Origin: Capra hircus
Taxonomy: Eukaryota > Chordata > Mammalia > Artiodactyla > Bovidae
Assembly: GCF_001704415.2 (NCBI RefSeq)
Contig: NW_017189517.1
Location: forward strand, 8,443,167 to 8,507,166
DNA length: 64,000 nucleotides
Reading direction: 5' to 3'
Shown: positions 13,371 through 24,709 of the stretch, piece by piece
Position numbering within the stretch: the stretch's first letter is position 1
How the letters are laid out: every line of letters starts with the position of its first letter
Notes under the pieces: model-generated
What the model was told of the DNA's origin: nothing
The model's database searches: none
Seen by the model: the letters and a program-made list of their open reading frames with translations, nothing else
Translations under genes and position numbers: made by a program

Positions 13371-13559
13371 TTTTTTTAATGTGGACCATTTTTAAAGTCT
13401 TTATTGAATTTGTTAGAATAATGCTTCTGTTTCATGTTTTGGTTTTTTGGCTTGTGGGATCTTAGCTCCCCGACCAGGGATCGAACACGTACCTGTCTGA
13501 TTGGAAAGTGAAGCCTTAACCACTGAGAGAAGCCCACCCCCCACCCCCCACCCCCACAG
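13371..13559 (-). mobile_element. CHR-type SINE, antisense, with C-rich end
   Basis: A T-run is followed by 'cttgtgggatcttagctccc', 'cgaccagggatcgaacacgt' and 'ccttaaccactgagagaagc'. The flanks repeat tgacttYttt (13361 region and 13560 region). The SINE head grades into a C-rich simple repeat (ccccccacccccca) at 13538-13557. Confidence 0.83.
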
Positions 13560-13688
13560 TGACTTCTTTTCATCAAGAAGGCACTTAGCCGTGGTGTGTG
13601 CACTGTGGTATTGTGGACGTGTTTAGCACGTGGAGATGATGTACATGATATACAGATGGTTTTGAGCTCTTGCCATTTGGGTTATGGC

Positions 13689-13822
13689 TCTACTGGAGAA
13701 GGGCATGGCAACCCACTCCAGTATTCTTGCCTGGAGAATTCCACGGACAGTGGAGCCTGGCGGGCTACAGTCCATGGGATTGCTAAGAGTCAGATGCGAC
13801 CGACTGACTAAACACTTTCACT
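13689..13822 (+). mobile_element. Bov-tA/Bov-A SINE, 5'-truncated
   Basis: Only the BovB-derived body is present, from 'ctggagaagggcatggcaac' through 'gggctacagtccatgggatt' to the 'aaacactttcactt' tail. The tRNA-like head is missing. Confidence 0.85.
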
Positions 13823-15516
13823 TCCTTGAGGATACAGCTTCACATCCCCTCTCAGAGTGATGAGGCCCTTAGTAGGCTCCCTTCCGGGAAGCTACCATCA
13901 CAGCCCATGCTTCTTCTGACCTCGCTCCAGCTCTAAGAGGCCAGAGAGCTATGTTATCCCCTCCATCCTGTGCCCTTGGTGCCAGAGGCAACTCAAGGCA
14001 CCAGGGTAAATTGCTATCCCAGGTCCAGAGCCTTTCTTCTGGGACAATGTTGCTTTCTAGCACACCATTGGATGTGGGGGGCTCTTTGCGTATATCCTGC
14101 ATTATTGATTGCATGAATCCACTTGATTGTGGAAGTCTAATATGCCCCACTGAGGGCAGCTGACCATCACCGTCTGTAGCTCTAAGTATTCTCTAATATG
14201 CTCTATTGACCCGATGTTGAGGGTTTCAGATATTTTCATCTTATCAGTGGTAAACCTTCAAAGAACTATTTTGCCCTTAATAGTGAATAAATTGGTTAAA
14301 AAAAATTGTACTGTTAGATTTTGCTCCTGGATCTGTTCACTCTGCAAATGAACATTTTTCATTCTTTACTCAAAATATAATTACAGTCATTAACTGGTAT
14401 GGATTCTGTGAATAAAAAAGGTAGGCAATCACTGAGGAAAAATCTAACCTTGAACTTTAAGGGGAATAGAGAGGATAATTACAGAAAAGAGAGTTGAGAG
14501 AGATTGAATTTTGTTTTTCAGAGTTATTCCTCTGAACCTTACTAACATTATTCCTCTGAAATAAGTATAGATATGCAAGAGAGGTAAACAACTTTTAAGA
14601 GAAATCAATGCATGAAAGGTTAGAAGACATAAAGCACCTTTTCTTTTGTACTCATGCCAAGTGATTTCTTCGTGACTGTGCAGGGAATGCTTGATGTCTT
14701 TTTAATTCATTTATTATGATAGCCAGTATTTATCTAATGCCTATTCAATACAGAGTACAATGAGTGCTGCCTCTATTTTGTGCCTACTAAGTGTCAAAGC
14801 CACTCTGGTACCTTTTTTCCCAGAGCACTAATAATCATCTCCAGATCAATCAAAGATTGATTGCTTGCCAGAGGTCTACTTGTTATTCTGTGAATAAGGC
14901 TTCTCTGGTTAGGGTTCAATCTGATTTCTGTTATTTCTGTGAACCACTGCTGAGACACAGAGATGTAGCTATACCCCTTTTCCCTTTGGTAGCCCTTCCT
15001 GTGTTGGGTGGGATGTTCACATCTTTTTTACATTTGATAAAAATCAAGCCTCTTCTGCCTACTCATTTCAGCACTGGATAAAATGACAGTGTCACACACC
15101 GAGAACAGAACACTGCTTTGGTTGCTTCAACATTCTTTTTTTGGCCTCATTTTCCTCCCTCTCTACTGAGTTCTTGAGTCCAAATTTAGTGGTGATGACT
15201 AAGAAATTGCCAGGATGTAACAGAGCATTCACTTCATTGAGTCCTTCCTTGCCATTTTCCAATAGTTGTAACAATTGCCAACTTTTTTTTTTTTCCTCCG
15301 CATGTTGGAGGTGCCAGTATCTGTGTAGTATCTGTTATTCCGAACAGATTCGAAGTCACACAAACAGGATTTGTCCCTGAAATGACAGCCTCCATCTACA
15401 TACAGCTGATTTCATTCTGTGGTATTCAGGAAATTCCCTGCAGACTTCTTACTGGGTTGATACCTCTGAATTCCGGTGTTTCCAGTACGTCAGTCTGAAC
15501 CTCTGCAATGCAAATC
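13823..15516. other. Unassigned intronic sequence
   Basis: No repeat recognised with confidence. About 13860-14170 is somewhat GC-richer and carries a 93-codon antisense frame without recognisable domains. Confidence 0.45.
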
Positions 15517-15524
15517 CTGTAAAC

Positions 15525-15868
15525 CAGCAGTCCCCAACCTTTTTGGCAACAGGGACTGGTTTCGTGGAAGACAGTTTTTTCCAAGGACAGGGGTGGGGAG
15601 GGGGCAGGGCATGGTTTCGGGATGATTCTCCTAAGAAGCGCACAACCTCGGTCCTTTGCGTGTGCAGGTCTCAGTAGTCTTTCCCCCCTATGACAATCTA
15701 ATGCCGCTGCTGATTTGACAGGAGGCGGAGCTCAGGCAGTAATGTGAGTGATGGGGAGTGGCTGTAAATACAGATGAAGCTTCGCTCCCTCGCCTCCTTC
15801 TCTGCAGCCCAATTCCTAACAGACCACAGAGTGGTACTGGTCTATGGCCCATGTGTTGGGGACCCCTG
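15525..15868. mobile_element. Non-autonomous hAT DNA transposon, complete
   Basis: A 344-bp element is bounded by inverted ends: cagcagtccccaac at the left and the complement of cagGGGTccccaac at the right. It is flanked by a perfect 8-bp TSD, ctgtaaac, at 15517-15524 and 15869-15876. An 8-bp TSD is the hAT superfamily signature. The interior includes 'ctggtttcgtggaagacagt' and 'gacaggaggcggagctcagg', familiar from a common mammalian hAT-derived repeat. There is no transposase frame, so it must have been mobilised in trans. Confidence 0.9.
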
Positions 15869-16068
15869 CTGTAAACAATAACTGAATGGTCTGCTGTGTG
15901 CTAGGCAATATGATCAGTCACTGATGGCAGACAGGCAGATTCAGAAATAAAAGACAAGTTACTTGTCTTCCAGAGCCAAGCATGCACATGTTTGAGTCAC
16001 GGGGCCATGCCAGAGATGGAGATAAGAGTTCCTGGGAGCACAGATACAAGTGTCATCGGTTCTGATTT

Positions 16069-17528
16069 CAGTCAGTTCAGTTCAGTTGCTCAGTCATGTC
16101 TGACTCTTTGTGACCCCAAGAATCGTAGCACGCCAGGCCTCCCTGTCCATCACCAACTCCCAGAGTTCACTCAGACTCACGTCCATCCAGTCGGTGATGC
16201 CATCCAGCCATCTTATCCTCTATTGTCCCCTTCTCCTCCTGCCCCCAATCCCTTCCAGCATCAGAGTCTTTTCCAATGAGTCAGCTCTTCGCACTGGAGG
16301 TTCAGCTTTAGCATCAGTCCTTCCAATGAACACCAAGAACTGATTTCCTTTAGGGTGGACTGGTTGGATCTCCTTGCAGTCCAAGGGACTCTCAAGAGTC
16401 TTCTCCAACACCACAGTTCAAAAGCATCAATTCATCAGCATTCAGCTTTCTTCACAGTCCAACTCTCACATCCATATATGACCACTGGAAAAACCATAGC
16501 CTTGACTAGATGGACCTTTGTTGGCAAAGTAACATCTCTGGCTTTTGAATGTGCTGTCTAGGGTGGTCATAACTTTCCTTCCAAGGAGTAAGCATCTTTT
16601 AATTTCATGGCTTCAGTTACCATCTGCAGTGATTTTGGAGAACAAAAAATAAAGTCTGACACTGTTTCCACTGTTTCCCCATCTATTTCCCATGAAATGA
16701 TGGGACCAGATGCCTTGATCTTTGTTTTCTGAATGTTGAGCTTTAAGCCAACTTTTTCACTCTCCTCTTTCACTTTCATCAAGAGGCTTTTTAGTTCCTC
16801 TTCACTTTCTGCCATAAGGGTGGTGTCATCTGCATATCTGAGGTTATTGATATTTCTCCCGGCAATCTTGATTCCAGCTTGTGCTTCCTCCAGCCCAGCG
16901 TTTCTCATGATGTGCTCTGCATAGAAGTTAAATAAGCAGGGTGACAATATACAGCCTTGACGTACTCCTTTTCCTATTTGGAAGCAGTCTGTTGTTCCAT
17001 GTCCAGTTCTAACTGTTGCTTCCTGACCTGCATATAGGTTTCTCAAGAGGCAGGTCAGGTGGTCTGATATTCCCATCTCTTTCAGAATCTTCCACAGTTT
17101 ATTGTGATCCACACAGTCAAAGGCTTTGGCATAGTCAATAAAGCAGAAATAGATGGTTTTCTGGAACTCTCTTGCTTTTTCAGTAATTCAGCGGATATTG
17201 GCAGTTTGATCTCTGGTTCCTCTACCTTTTCTAAAACCAGCTTGAACATCTGGAAGGTCACAGTTCACGTATTGCTAAAGCCTGACTTGGAGAATTTTGA
17301 GCATTACTTTACTAGCGTGTGAGATGAGTGCAATTGTGTGGTCATTTGAGCATTCTTTGGCATTGCCTTTCTTTGAGATTGGAATGAAAACTGACCTCTT
17401 CCAGTCCTGTGGCCACTGCTGAGTTTTCCAAATTTGCTGGAATATTGAGTGCAGCACTTTCACAGCATCATCTTTCAGGATTTCAAATAGCTCAACTGGA
17501 ATTCCATCACCTCCACTAGCTTTGTTTA
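16069..17528 (-). mobile_element. BovB LINE, 5'-truncated copy with relic reverse transcriptase
   Basis: The 3' end is the (TCAGT)n-type tail at 16069-16086 read in antisense. The copy then runs back through the C-terminal region and the reverse transcriptase. A 181-codon open frame at 16567-17112 keeps the catalytic motif YADDT and the fingers/palm text 'GVRQGCILSPCLFNFYAEH'. A second short frame (17275-17463) carries the upstream 'WPQDWKRSVFIPISKKGN' segment in another phase. Frames are broken between and after these, and the endonuclease half is absent. A 9-bp repeat tgatttcag (16063-16071 and 17543-17551) may be the TSD, with 15 bases of filler at the 5' junction. Confidence 0.93.
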
Positions 17529-17551
17529 GGAGACGTCATATATGATTTCAG

Positions 17552-19390
17552 GAGCAGTCATATTTGAGCTCAGTCTTGAGGAATGAGAGGAAAGCCAGTT
17601 GGTAGAGAGATCCAGGAAATGATGTGAATGGGGTTTATAAAGGCACAAAGGCACAGACTGAAGGCACAGTAACGACTACATTGTGGAGAATTTTAAATGC
17701 CACATGAAGTTGTCATTTTACTCTAGGAAGGCTAAAACAACATTCTATGCAATCGTGCTCATCCCCAGAGAACACGTGGAGACTATTTTAGTCATATTTC
17801 TTTGTAGGCATACCTTGGCTTTCCCTATGTTGAGAATTCTACAAAGAGGAGTGTTCACAGCCCATAAATAGAACACTTTGGTTCCTACCCTGTGATAGTT
17901 GCCTTCAAAGTACATTGCTTCTTGAGTAGGTTGAATTTGTGTGAGTCTTCTGAGTCTCTATTGAGTATGCCCCTAGGCTGAAATTATCCCAAAAGATGAC
18001 TCTGTTCCAGGCGCTCTGGAAGCCAGATGGAAGAACCAGTGAAATTACTGAGTGAAACAGATTTTGTGGATTTCCAGAAAAAAAGAAAAGTGTTCAATTA
18101 TTTAACATTAAGAAAAAAAGCCGCCTCATTTGAGGAATCTGTCTCTCTATGCTGAAGTGATTCTCTGATACTGTTGCTCGGATAGTATACTTTGCTTGGA
18201 ATGCTACCTGACATGAAAGTGAAGGAAGGTAGGACCATGGAGGCATTGTTCAGAAAGGACAGGTGTCTGGAAAGATTGCAACATTTTATTGCAAGGTGGG
18301 TTTTATTTTTCAAGTTTTATCAAAACTTATTCCTGATAAGATCCCAGCAAAAATAGCAAGAATCAAAGGGCATCCTTGGTGTCACTGTCATAGGAAACTC
18401 ACTTAGCATTTTCCTCATTATCTTGGACTCCAAGTGGACCCACTGCTACCCTGCAGATTGTTTAGAGATTAAAATACGCTGTTCATTTCATTCTGTCTAC
18501 AAATGGATATTTTACATAGCTATTTATTGTATAATGCACATATTGCAAAGCTTAAAAAAAGGTTTTCTGGTTTTGTTTGTTTTCAGAAACAGTCTGTTGG
18601 GTCAGGAACCCTTCATTTGTATGGGGAAGTCCAAAGAAAACATGATCACGTAAATGGCAGAAAATCAGATTGTCAGGTTCAAAATCCCCTGGGCTGCTCT
18701 CTCATGTCTGCTTGTAGAATTACTGTAAATTCCTTGCTTCTATATTGATTTGTGTGAAATGTTACTGTAAGGCTAGGATGGGGTGATGAGGGACTTTTTT
18801 TTCTGTTTTTAAGTCAAGGTCCAATGATCTGAAAAAAAAAATCAGTTTAGTTTATCTAAAAGTGAAAGTTAGTCTTTCTTAGTAGCATCTCTTTAAAAAT
18901 CTAGGCATTCAGTATTGTAACACTGTAACACAGATTTCATCCTGGGGCAATTGAAAGTTATAGCATATAGTAACTGGACAATCTATGAAAATTAAGTACA
19001 AGGATGAGATGTTTATTTCTCATATTTAATCTTGAAAGGAACAAAGCTCCATGTGACAGTGTTATGCTTCTCTCTTCAATCTTTGGCTCCTCTGTTTATC
19101 CAATACATTACACTTACATGACTGGTGCTCATTTTTCCATTACCTTATTACAAAGAGAGCTAATAATTGATCAGTAGCCCTTGCACTTAGGGCTTTTTAT
19201 AAAGCATCACGTGAAATGTTATATATAGTCTCGGTTTCCAATGATATAGTTTCTGCTGTTAAAATAGAATGCCAGTCATAACAAGCTTTAACAAAGTATG
19301 TCCTAAACTTCTGAAGGGCAATACCATATGGTTCTCCATGAAATTCATAGCTGTAAATATTGAGCTTTTGTTTATTTACATTTCTTGTAG
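17552..19390. other. Repeat-poor intronic sequence before exon
   Basis: I recognise no interspersed repeat here. The last 50 bases before 19390 are T-rich and form the acceptor tract of the following exon. Confidence 0.55.
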
Positions 19391-19589
19391 GAACATTTCA
19401 CACCTGAGTGCAAATTCAAAGAATCGGTGTTTGAAAATTATTACGTGACATATTCATCGATGATATACCGTCAGCAGCAGTCAGGCCGAGGGTGGTATCT
19501 GGGTCTGAACAAAGAAGGAGAGATCATGAAAGGAAACCACGTGAAGAAGAACAAGCCTGCAGCTCACTTTCTGCCCAAACCACTGAAAG
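19391..19589 (+). CDS. FGF13: FGF13 penultimate coding exon
   Basis: FGF13 (FHF2) is an intracellular fibroblast growth factor homologue. It binds the C-terminal tail of voltage-gated sodium channels and has been linked to microtubule stability in neurons; it is not a classical secreted ligand. This 199-bp exon encodes 66 full codons plus the first base of a split valine codon. It begins EHFTPECKFKE and includes VFENYYVTYSSMIYRQQQSG, WYLGLNKEGEIMKGNHVKK and HFLPKPLK. These are the later strands of the beta-trefoil core, and the MIYRQQQ, GEIMKGNH and NKPAAHF wording separates FGF13 from FGF11, FGF12 and FGF14. The acceptor is TTTCTTGTAG at 19381-19390 and the donor AAAG|GTAAAC at 19586-19595. 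The frame is intact. Confidence 0.97.
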
Positions 19590-19765
19590 GTAAACCTGAG
19601 AGTATAGCAGCTATGGATGGAGTGAGTATCGGTATGGAAACCAAGCCTTTATTTTGAAAGTGGAACATAATCCTTCCATCCTGAGGCATTTATACAAAAA
19701 TCTGGTAAAATTTTACGCTTAAAAAGAACATTAAAGCGTTGATGGGAACATCTAATCTCCTGATT

Positions 19766-19820
19766 GGAGTTGACCAAAAAGTTTATTTTGGCCAAATCCT
19801 AATGAACTTTTGGCCAACCC
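19766..19820. mobile_element. Mariner-like miniature palindrome
   Basis: The inverted ends 'gagttgaccaaaaagtt' and the complement of 'aacttttggccaaccct' enclose a very short centre. This is the usual form of ruminant mariner-derived miniature elements. It lies inside the last FGF13 intron. Confidence 0.75.
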
Positions 19821-20062
19821 TATGTGTATATATGGTATATCTACATGTGGTAACACCTTACTTATGTGGAAATAGCTTAATTGCTAACTCAGGACAGCCA
19901 AGAACCTCAAGGTATGCCAAAATAGTTAGAAACACAGATGCTCAAATGTGTGCACACTTAACACTTATTGGAAACCTCCTTGGGCCCAACAGTATTGTCC
20001 CAACAGTTTTCATTCACAGTTTTGTTTTTCGGTCATTATTAGCAGCTTGGTGGCAAATGAGA

Positions 20063-20247
20063 GGGCTTCCATGGTGGCTCAGTTGATAAAGAATCTGCCT
20101 CCAAGGCAGGGGATGCGGGTTTGATCCCTGGATTGGGAAGATTCCCCTGGAAGAGTGCATGGCCACCCACTCCAGTATCCTTGCCTGGAGAATTCCTGGT
20201 GGGCTGCAGTCCATGGGGTCATAAAGAGTTGGACACAAATTAGAAAC
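20063..20247 (+). mobile_element. Bov-tA SINE
   Basis: The head 'gggcttccatggtggctcag', box-B-like 'gggtttgatccc' and the Bov-A body are present. It ends at 'ggacacaaattagaaact' and runs into a CA repeat that has grown from its tail. Confidence 0.9.
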
Positions 20248-20282
20248 TCACACACACACACACACGCACACACACACACACA
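20248..20282. repeat. CA microsatellite
   Basis: About 17 CA units, interrupted by one CG (cacacgcaca), at the tail of the preceding SINE. Confidence 0.95.
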
Positions 20283-20508
20283 AAGCAAGTGAGAAAGTGT
20301 GAGGGATAGGAATGGGCTACAGGAGGTAGGGATGACACAAGGAGTGAGACACAGTGGAAAGGGAGTAGAAAATCCAGACAAAGCATAACAAGCCCTTCAA
20401 GAGGTTACTGGCCCAAAGTTAGAAGAGCAGTTTACCAGAGGGGCAGTCTGCCCAGTCAAGTCAGCACAGCACCCTTTGACAGCGCATTTTCTGGACCGAG
20501 ATTACTTG

Positions 20509-20663
20509 AATCCACCTGCAATGCGGGAGACCTGGGTTCAATCCCTGTGTTGGAAAGGTCCCCTTGAGAAGGGAAAGGCTACCTGCCCCAGTATTCTGGC
20601 CTAGATAATTCCAGGGGTTGCAAAGGGCCGGACATGACTGAATGAGTTTCACTTTCACTTTTC
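20509..20663 (+). mobile_element. Bov-tA SINE, 5'-truncated and diverged
   Basis: It begins within the tRNA-like part at 'gaatccacctgcaatgcggg' and continues through 'ggcctagataattccagggg' to 'gagtttcactttcacttttc'. The A-box is missing. Confidence 0.82.
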
Positions 20664-20773
20664 ATATAAAACCATCAGTGATGGAAATAAGGCATTAGAA
20701 TTCTCTACACACCTCTGTACCAAGACTGGCTTTGGCTTCATCTGGTCCAGTTCACTCTCTGCTGAGTCTCTGA

Positions 20774-21016
<243 letters not shown>

Positions 21017-21755
21017 CCAGTGAGGGCAAAACAAGGGCTCTGTAACAGAACCTTACCTCCAGGTGCTGTTGAATTCTAGCAGTCCTTCACCCGAAAGTTG
21101 AGATTTGTCAATGACGTTTACCAAACAAACAAGGCAGAGTTCACTATTCTAATCTGCCATCAAACCGTCTCATCCATCCAAAAGCCCCATAATTTAGATC
21201 GAGCTTGTGCAAAAAAACAGTGCCGAGCCTGATCAGTGAACTAAATCTGGGAGAAGGACTGCTCAATTTTCTCATGATCTCACCTCTGCTTAGGGGAAGA
21301 CAAACCAAAAACATTTCACAGCACTAATGCTGATTAAGAAAAATTTGCTCTCCAACCAAGACAATTGAAAAGACCACCATTGTTCTTCAAAAACAAACAA
21401 AAAAGAAAACAGAACAAAATTAACTGCTTCCGTGTTTTGTAGGGGCAAACAAAATTCTGTGAACCGTGTTTTTTTTTTGGCTTAATGTTTTCTATCTATG
21501 CTTGATTCATATGTATTCTTTACGTTGCAATTTTATGATTTCTGAAATTCAATGGTTCTATTGACTTTCTGTCACTTAATCCAACTCAACCAAATTCAGG
21601 GTTGAAGCTGAATTGGCATCTCAGGCTCAAGGTTCTTGTGATTTTACCATTTTTTCCCCTTTAGATTCGTAGTATTCTGGTCGAGTTCTTGTGCTGTACT
21701 TTGTGCGTAGAAATTGTGTTGTGTTGTCAACCCCAGTCAGTAAAGATTACTTAAA

Positions 21756-21761
21756 AATAAA
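21756..21761 (+). promoter_or_regulatory. FGF13: Proximal polyadenylation signal AATAAA
   Basis: A canonical hexamer about 740 bases after the stop, followed by T- and GT-rich sequence ('tgtagttttctc', 'tttgtgttatcatgtt') suited to a downstream element. Confidence 0.65.
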
Positions 21762-22255
21762 GATCACCCTCAAGTGTAGTTTTCTCTTAATTCCATTTGT
21801 GTTATCATGTTAAACTATTATTGTGGCTTCTTGTGTAAAGACAGTAACTGTGGAACTGTGATGTTGTCTTTTGTGTTGTTAAAATAAGAAATGTCTTATC
21901 TGTGTACGTATGAGTCCTCCTGTCATTGTATTTGGCACGTGAATATTGTGTACAAGGAAATGTTAAGACTGGTTACCCCTAAACAACATATACTTATACC
22001 TGCTTCTGGAAAAGTGTTTAAGACTTAGCTAGGTTTCCATTTAGATCTTCATATCTGTTGCATGGAAGAAAGTTGGAATCTTGGCATAGAGTTGCATGAT
22101 ATGTAAGATTTTGTGCATTAATAATTGTTAAAATCTGTGTTCCAAAAGTGGACATAGCATGTACAGGCAGTTTTCTGTCCTGTGCACAAAACAGTTTAAA
22201 AAAAAGTTGTTTAATATTTGTTGTTGTATACCCAGATACGCACCGAATAAACTCT

Positions 22256-22261
22256 TTATAT
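22256..22261 (+). promoter_or_regulatory. FGF13: Distal polyadenylation signal AATAAA
   Basis: A canonical hexamer in 'caccgaataaactctttat', about 1240 bases after the stop. A further AATAAA at 23078 lies in less UTR-like sequence and is not favoured. Confidence 0.6.
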
Positions 22262-22285
22262 TCATTCAAAGAAAAATTCTTTAAC

Positions 22286-23837
22286 TTGTATTTACTGTGT
22301 CCATTATGTGCCGTGAATTATGGTAGAAACTGGAGTTACTCATTGAATTATATACATCTGATCACCGCCTTCAAATAATCTACAGTCTAGAGATTTATAT
22401 TCACATGAATACTCTTAAAAGTATAATTGTTATACTTAAACTGCAGGCTGGAACAGAAGAATTCTCATTCCCATTCAGTGATGAACTGTACAAAAGGAAC
22501 TATATTCTAGTACCCTGCTGTTCACACTTTCATTTCCCCCTCTCTCATGCTCATTTCTTTCCATAGAGGAAAGGCGTGAGACTAAATATCTCAAGTCCTT
22601 TCCATCTCTGAGAACTGAACATAGCTAGTTTCTTTTTTTATTAAAATTTCAAACCATAAATTAAAAATAGAAAGAATTTTACAGTGAATGCTGGTAAACC
22701 TACACCTGTGTTCTAATATTCACATACTACTATACTGTACATCTATCCATCCATCACTCCATCTTATTTGTGATATGTTTCAAAATCAACTACAGATATC
22801 TATACACTTCCTCCTAATTTGGTATGTATCTCTGTAACTAGAGTTTGGTGTCCATTTGCAGTATTTTTCATCATATACAACTTACAATAAAATGCACATA
22901 AAGTATCCTTGTTGAGTTGACAGATGCATACATTTGAGTCACCATAAACATTGTCAGTGTTGATGACTTTTCACTATCTCCCCAAAGCTGCCATTGCCTG
23001 GTCATGATGCTTCAGGAGTCGACCATGTAGGAAGGTGAGAGTGGACGAACAGGATGCAACATAATTGGCATTCGTCAAATAAAGTTCCTGGGGCCCCAAG
23101 CAGCATGCTCTCGCACAAAGGAAGGCTGCTGATTCCTAAGACATCTAGGCTGGATTCAGCAGGAGCTCTTAGCTTAGGCCAACCCAGCCCAATTCAGTCA
23201 CCTTGTGATCCTGTCTTAAGCCCTCATCATGCCAGAGCTCTTAGGTCCAGCTGCATGAAAGATGCTGCCTGACCAGTTTGGACAGGAGCCTGGGTACCCT
23301 ATGCCATAACCAGACTCACTCAACCTTGCCCCCCTATTCAGTCTTCCTAATTTTCAATCCATAGAGAAAAGTACTGCATTGTCTCAGTCTTGCTCCAAGG
23401 ACTTTAAGATTTGATTATTGATGAGTTTCCTTGCAGCTTTTCCTTTTTCATTGCTCAAGAATAGCGTAGGTCTGCTGGTAACAAACAAGTCAGTACTTTG
23501 GAGTCTCAGGGAAGCTTGGCATAAATTAGAAGTGGCCAAAATGCCCAGGAATAATCCTTTAGTCCAGCATTCTCTATGAGCTGACTCAGGTTGTTTTTAA
23601 CCGAAGGTGATGTTTAAATAAGTCAATAATTAAACTGACCTCCAAAAATACCTAACCACAAACAGCGATACTTTCACATACCTTCATTATACACACACAC
23701 GCACCAGTAACATTTCTCGTGGTCGGAAACATTAGCTGTGCCAAATGTTTGATGAAATAACAGTTTTGGAAAAACACCACAAGGACTATTGGCTCACAGA
23801 TATGTGTCCACGTTGTAGACACCTAGAGGGCTTGTAA
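22286..23837. other. Unassigned sequence downstream of FGF13
   Basis: No interspersed repeat recognised with confidence; a part may still be transcribed if more distal polyadenylation occurs. No coding exon seen. Confidence 0.5.
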
Positions 23838-23988
23838 GATACAGATGGCTGGACCCTACCTCCAGTGTTTCTGATTGAGTAGGTCTGGAGTGGGCTCAAG
23901 CGTTAGGATGTTTAAGTTCCCAGGTAAAGCTGCTGGTCCTGGGGAACCATATTTTGAGAACCACTGGCACACACATTATCCTTCAGGA
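23838..23988 (-). repeat. MER5-like hAT-Charlie fragment
   Basis: 'ggaccctacctccagtgttt', 'ctgattgagtaggtctggag' and the end 'tttgagaaccactgg' match the antisense of a MER5-type element in order. Confidence 0.65.
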
Positions 23989-24558
23989 TTGAAACTGTGT
24001 ATTAGAACATTGAATTCTAGAAAGTTCAGTGTTAAGGAAGCCTGCTTAACTGAGAACTGCTGGGATGAACTACTGCTTCTTTGACCATGAAGGCACAGTT
24101 TCACAGAGCCCATATTAGCCCTGCAGTAGAGCAATGGTCCTCAGGCCTTTGGGGATACCGGAACCACCCATGGTGTTTGGCCTGCTTCCACAGTTTTAGG
24201 CTAGGCCTAGGAATGTGCTAAATTGGGTGCCCACCACAGTCTAAGACCACTGCTCTGTTTCTTGCACTTAATCTCAGGTAGTCACACTCTCTGTTAGTAT
24301 ATATCCACAGAGTATATACAGAGAATTGTATATCTTGTCGAACTGAGTCTAGGAAACAATATGGAAAACAACAACAAATACCCCTTTCTTCAAGCTTCTT
24401 GCAGTTATTAAAAAAAAAAGAAAAAACGAATGTCAAAGTTTTCCTCAAAGAGTTGCTCTTGTACCTGGAGGGAACACGAATCCTTAAAGGACTGAGCAGG
24501 GAAGTGATCTGTGTAGCCCTTATCCCCACCTTCCTCACTGGCCTGGTCCTAAACCAAT
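23989..24558. other. Unassigned intergenic sequence
   Basis: No repeat or gene recognised. The 123-codon antisense frame at 24218-24589 runs into the next SINE and lacks known motifs. Confidence 0.5.
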
Positions 24559-24570
24559 CAAGTTCACTGA

Positions 24571-24697
24571 GTGAGGGAGTGATAGTCACTCAGTCTTGTC
24601 AGACTCTTTGCAACCCCATGGACTGTAGCCCGCCAGGCTCCTCTGTCTATGGAATTCTCCATGCAAGAATACTGGAGTGGGTTGCCATTTCCTTCTT
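24571..24697 (-). mobile_element. Bov-A-type SINE monomer, antisense
   Basis: A single Bov-A body is present ('ccccatggactgtagcccgc', 'tactggagtgggttgccatt'), flanked by a perfect 12-bp TSD caagttcactga at 24559-24570 and 24698-24709. Confidence 0.92.
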
Positions 24698-24709
24698 CAA
24701 GTTCACTGA

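Larger units (their letters stand above)
1..19390 (+). other. FGF13: FGF13 intron upstream of the penultimate coding exon (partial)
   Basis: This span precedes the acceptor at 19389-19390 and is therefore intron on the FGF13 sense strand; its 5' end lies outside the window. I looked for the preceding exon (the one encoding the LYLAMNSEG-type strand of the FGF fold) and for the mir-504 hairpin known from an FGF13 intron in human, and saw neither. The interspersed repeats inside it are listed separately. A polypyrimidine-rich stretch and a TTTCTTGTAG acceptor end the intron. Confidence 0.85.
21017..22285 (+). other. FGF13: FGF13 3' untranslated region (end inferred)
   Basis: Sequence after the stop is AT-rich, free of interspersed repeats, and contains two canonical AATAAA signals. 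The distal one at 22256 is taken as the longer end; cleavage 15-30 bases after it would be near 22275-22290. The repeat-free state over more than 1.2 kb supports a conserved UTR. The exact 3' end needs transcript data. Confidence 0.75.

Noticed and set aside
1..19390. The preceding FGF13 exon or the mir-504 hairpin.
   Set aside because: I searched by eye for their known text and found neither; they probably lie upstream of the window.
23078..23083. AATAAA at 23078 as the FGF13 transcript end.
   Set aside because: It is possible but lies 800 bases past the last UTR-like signal with no supporting downstream pattern; kept only as a test in the findings.
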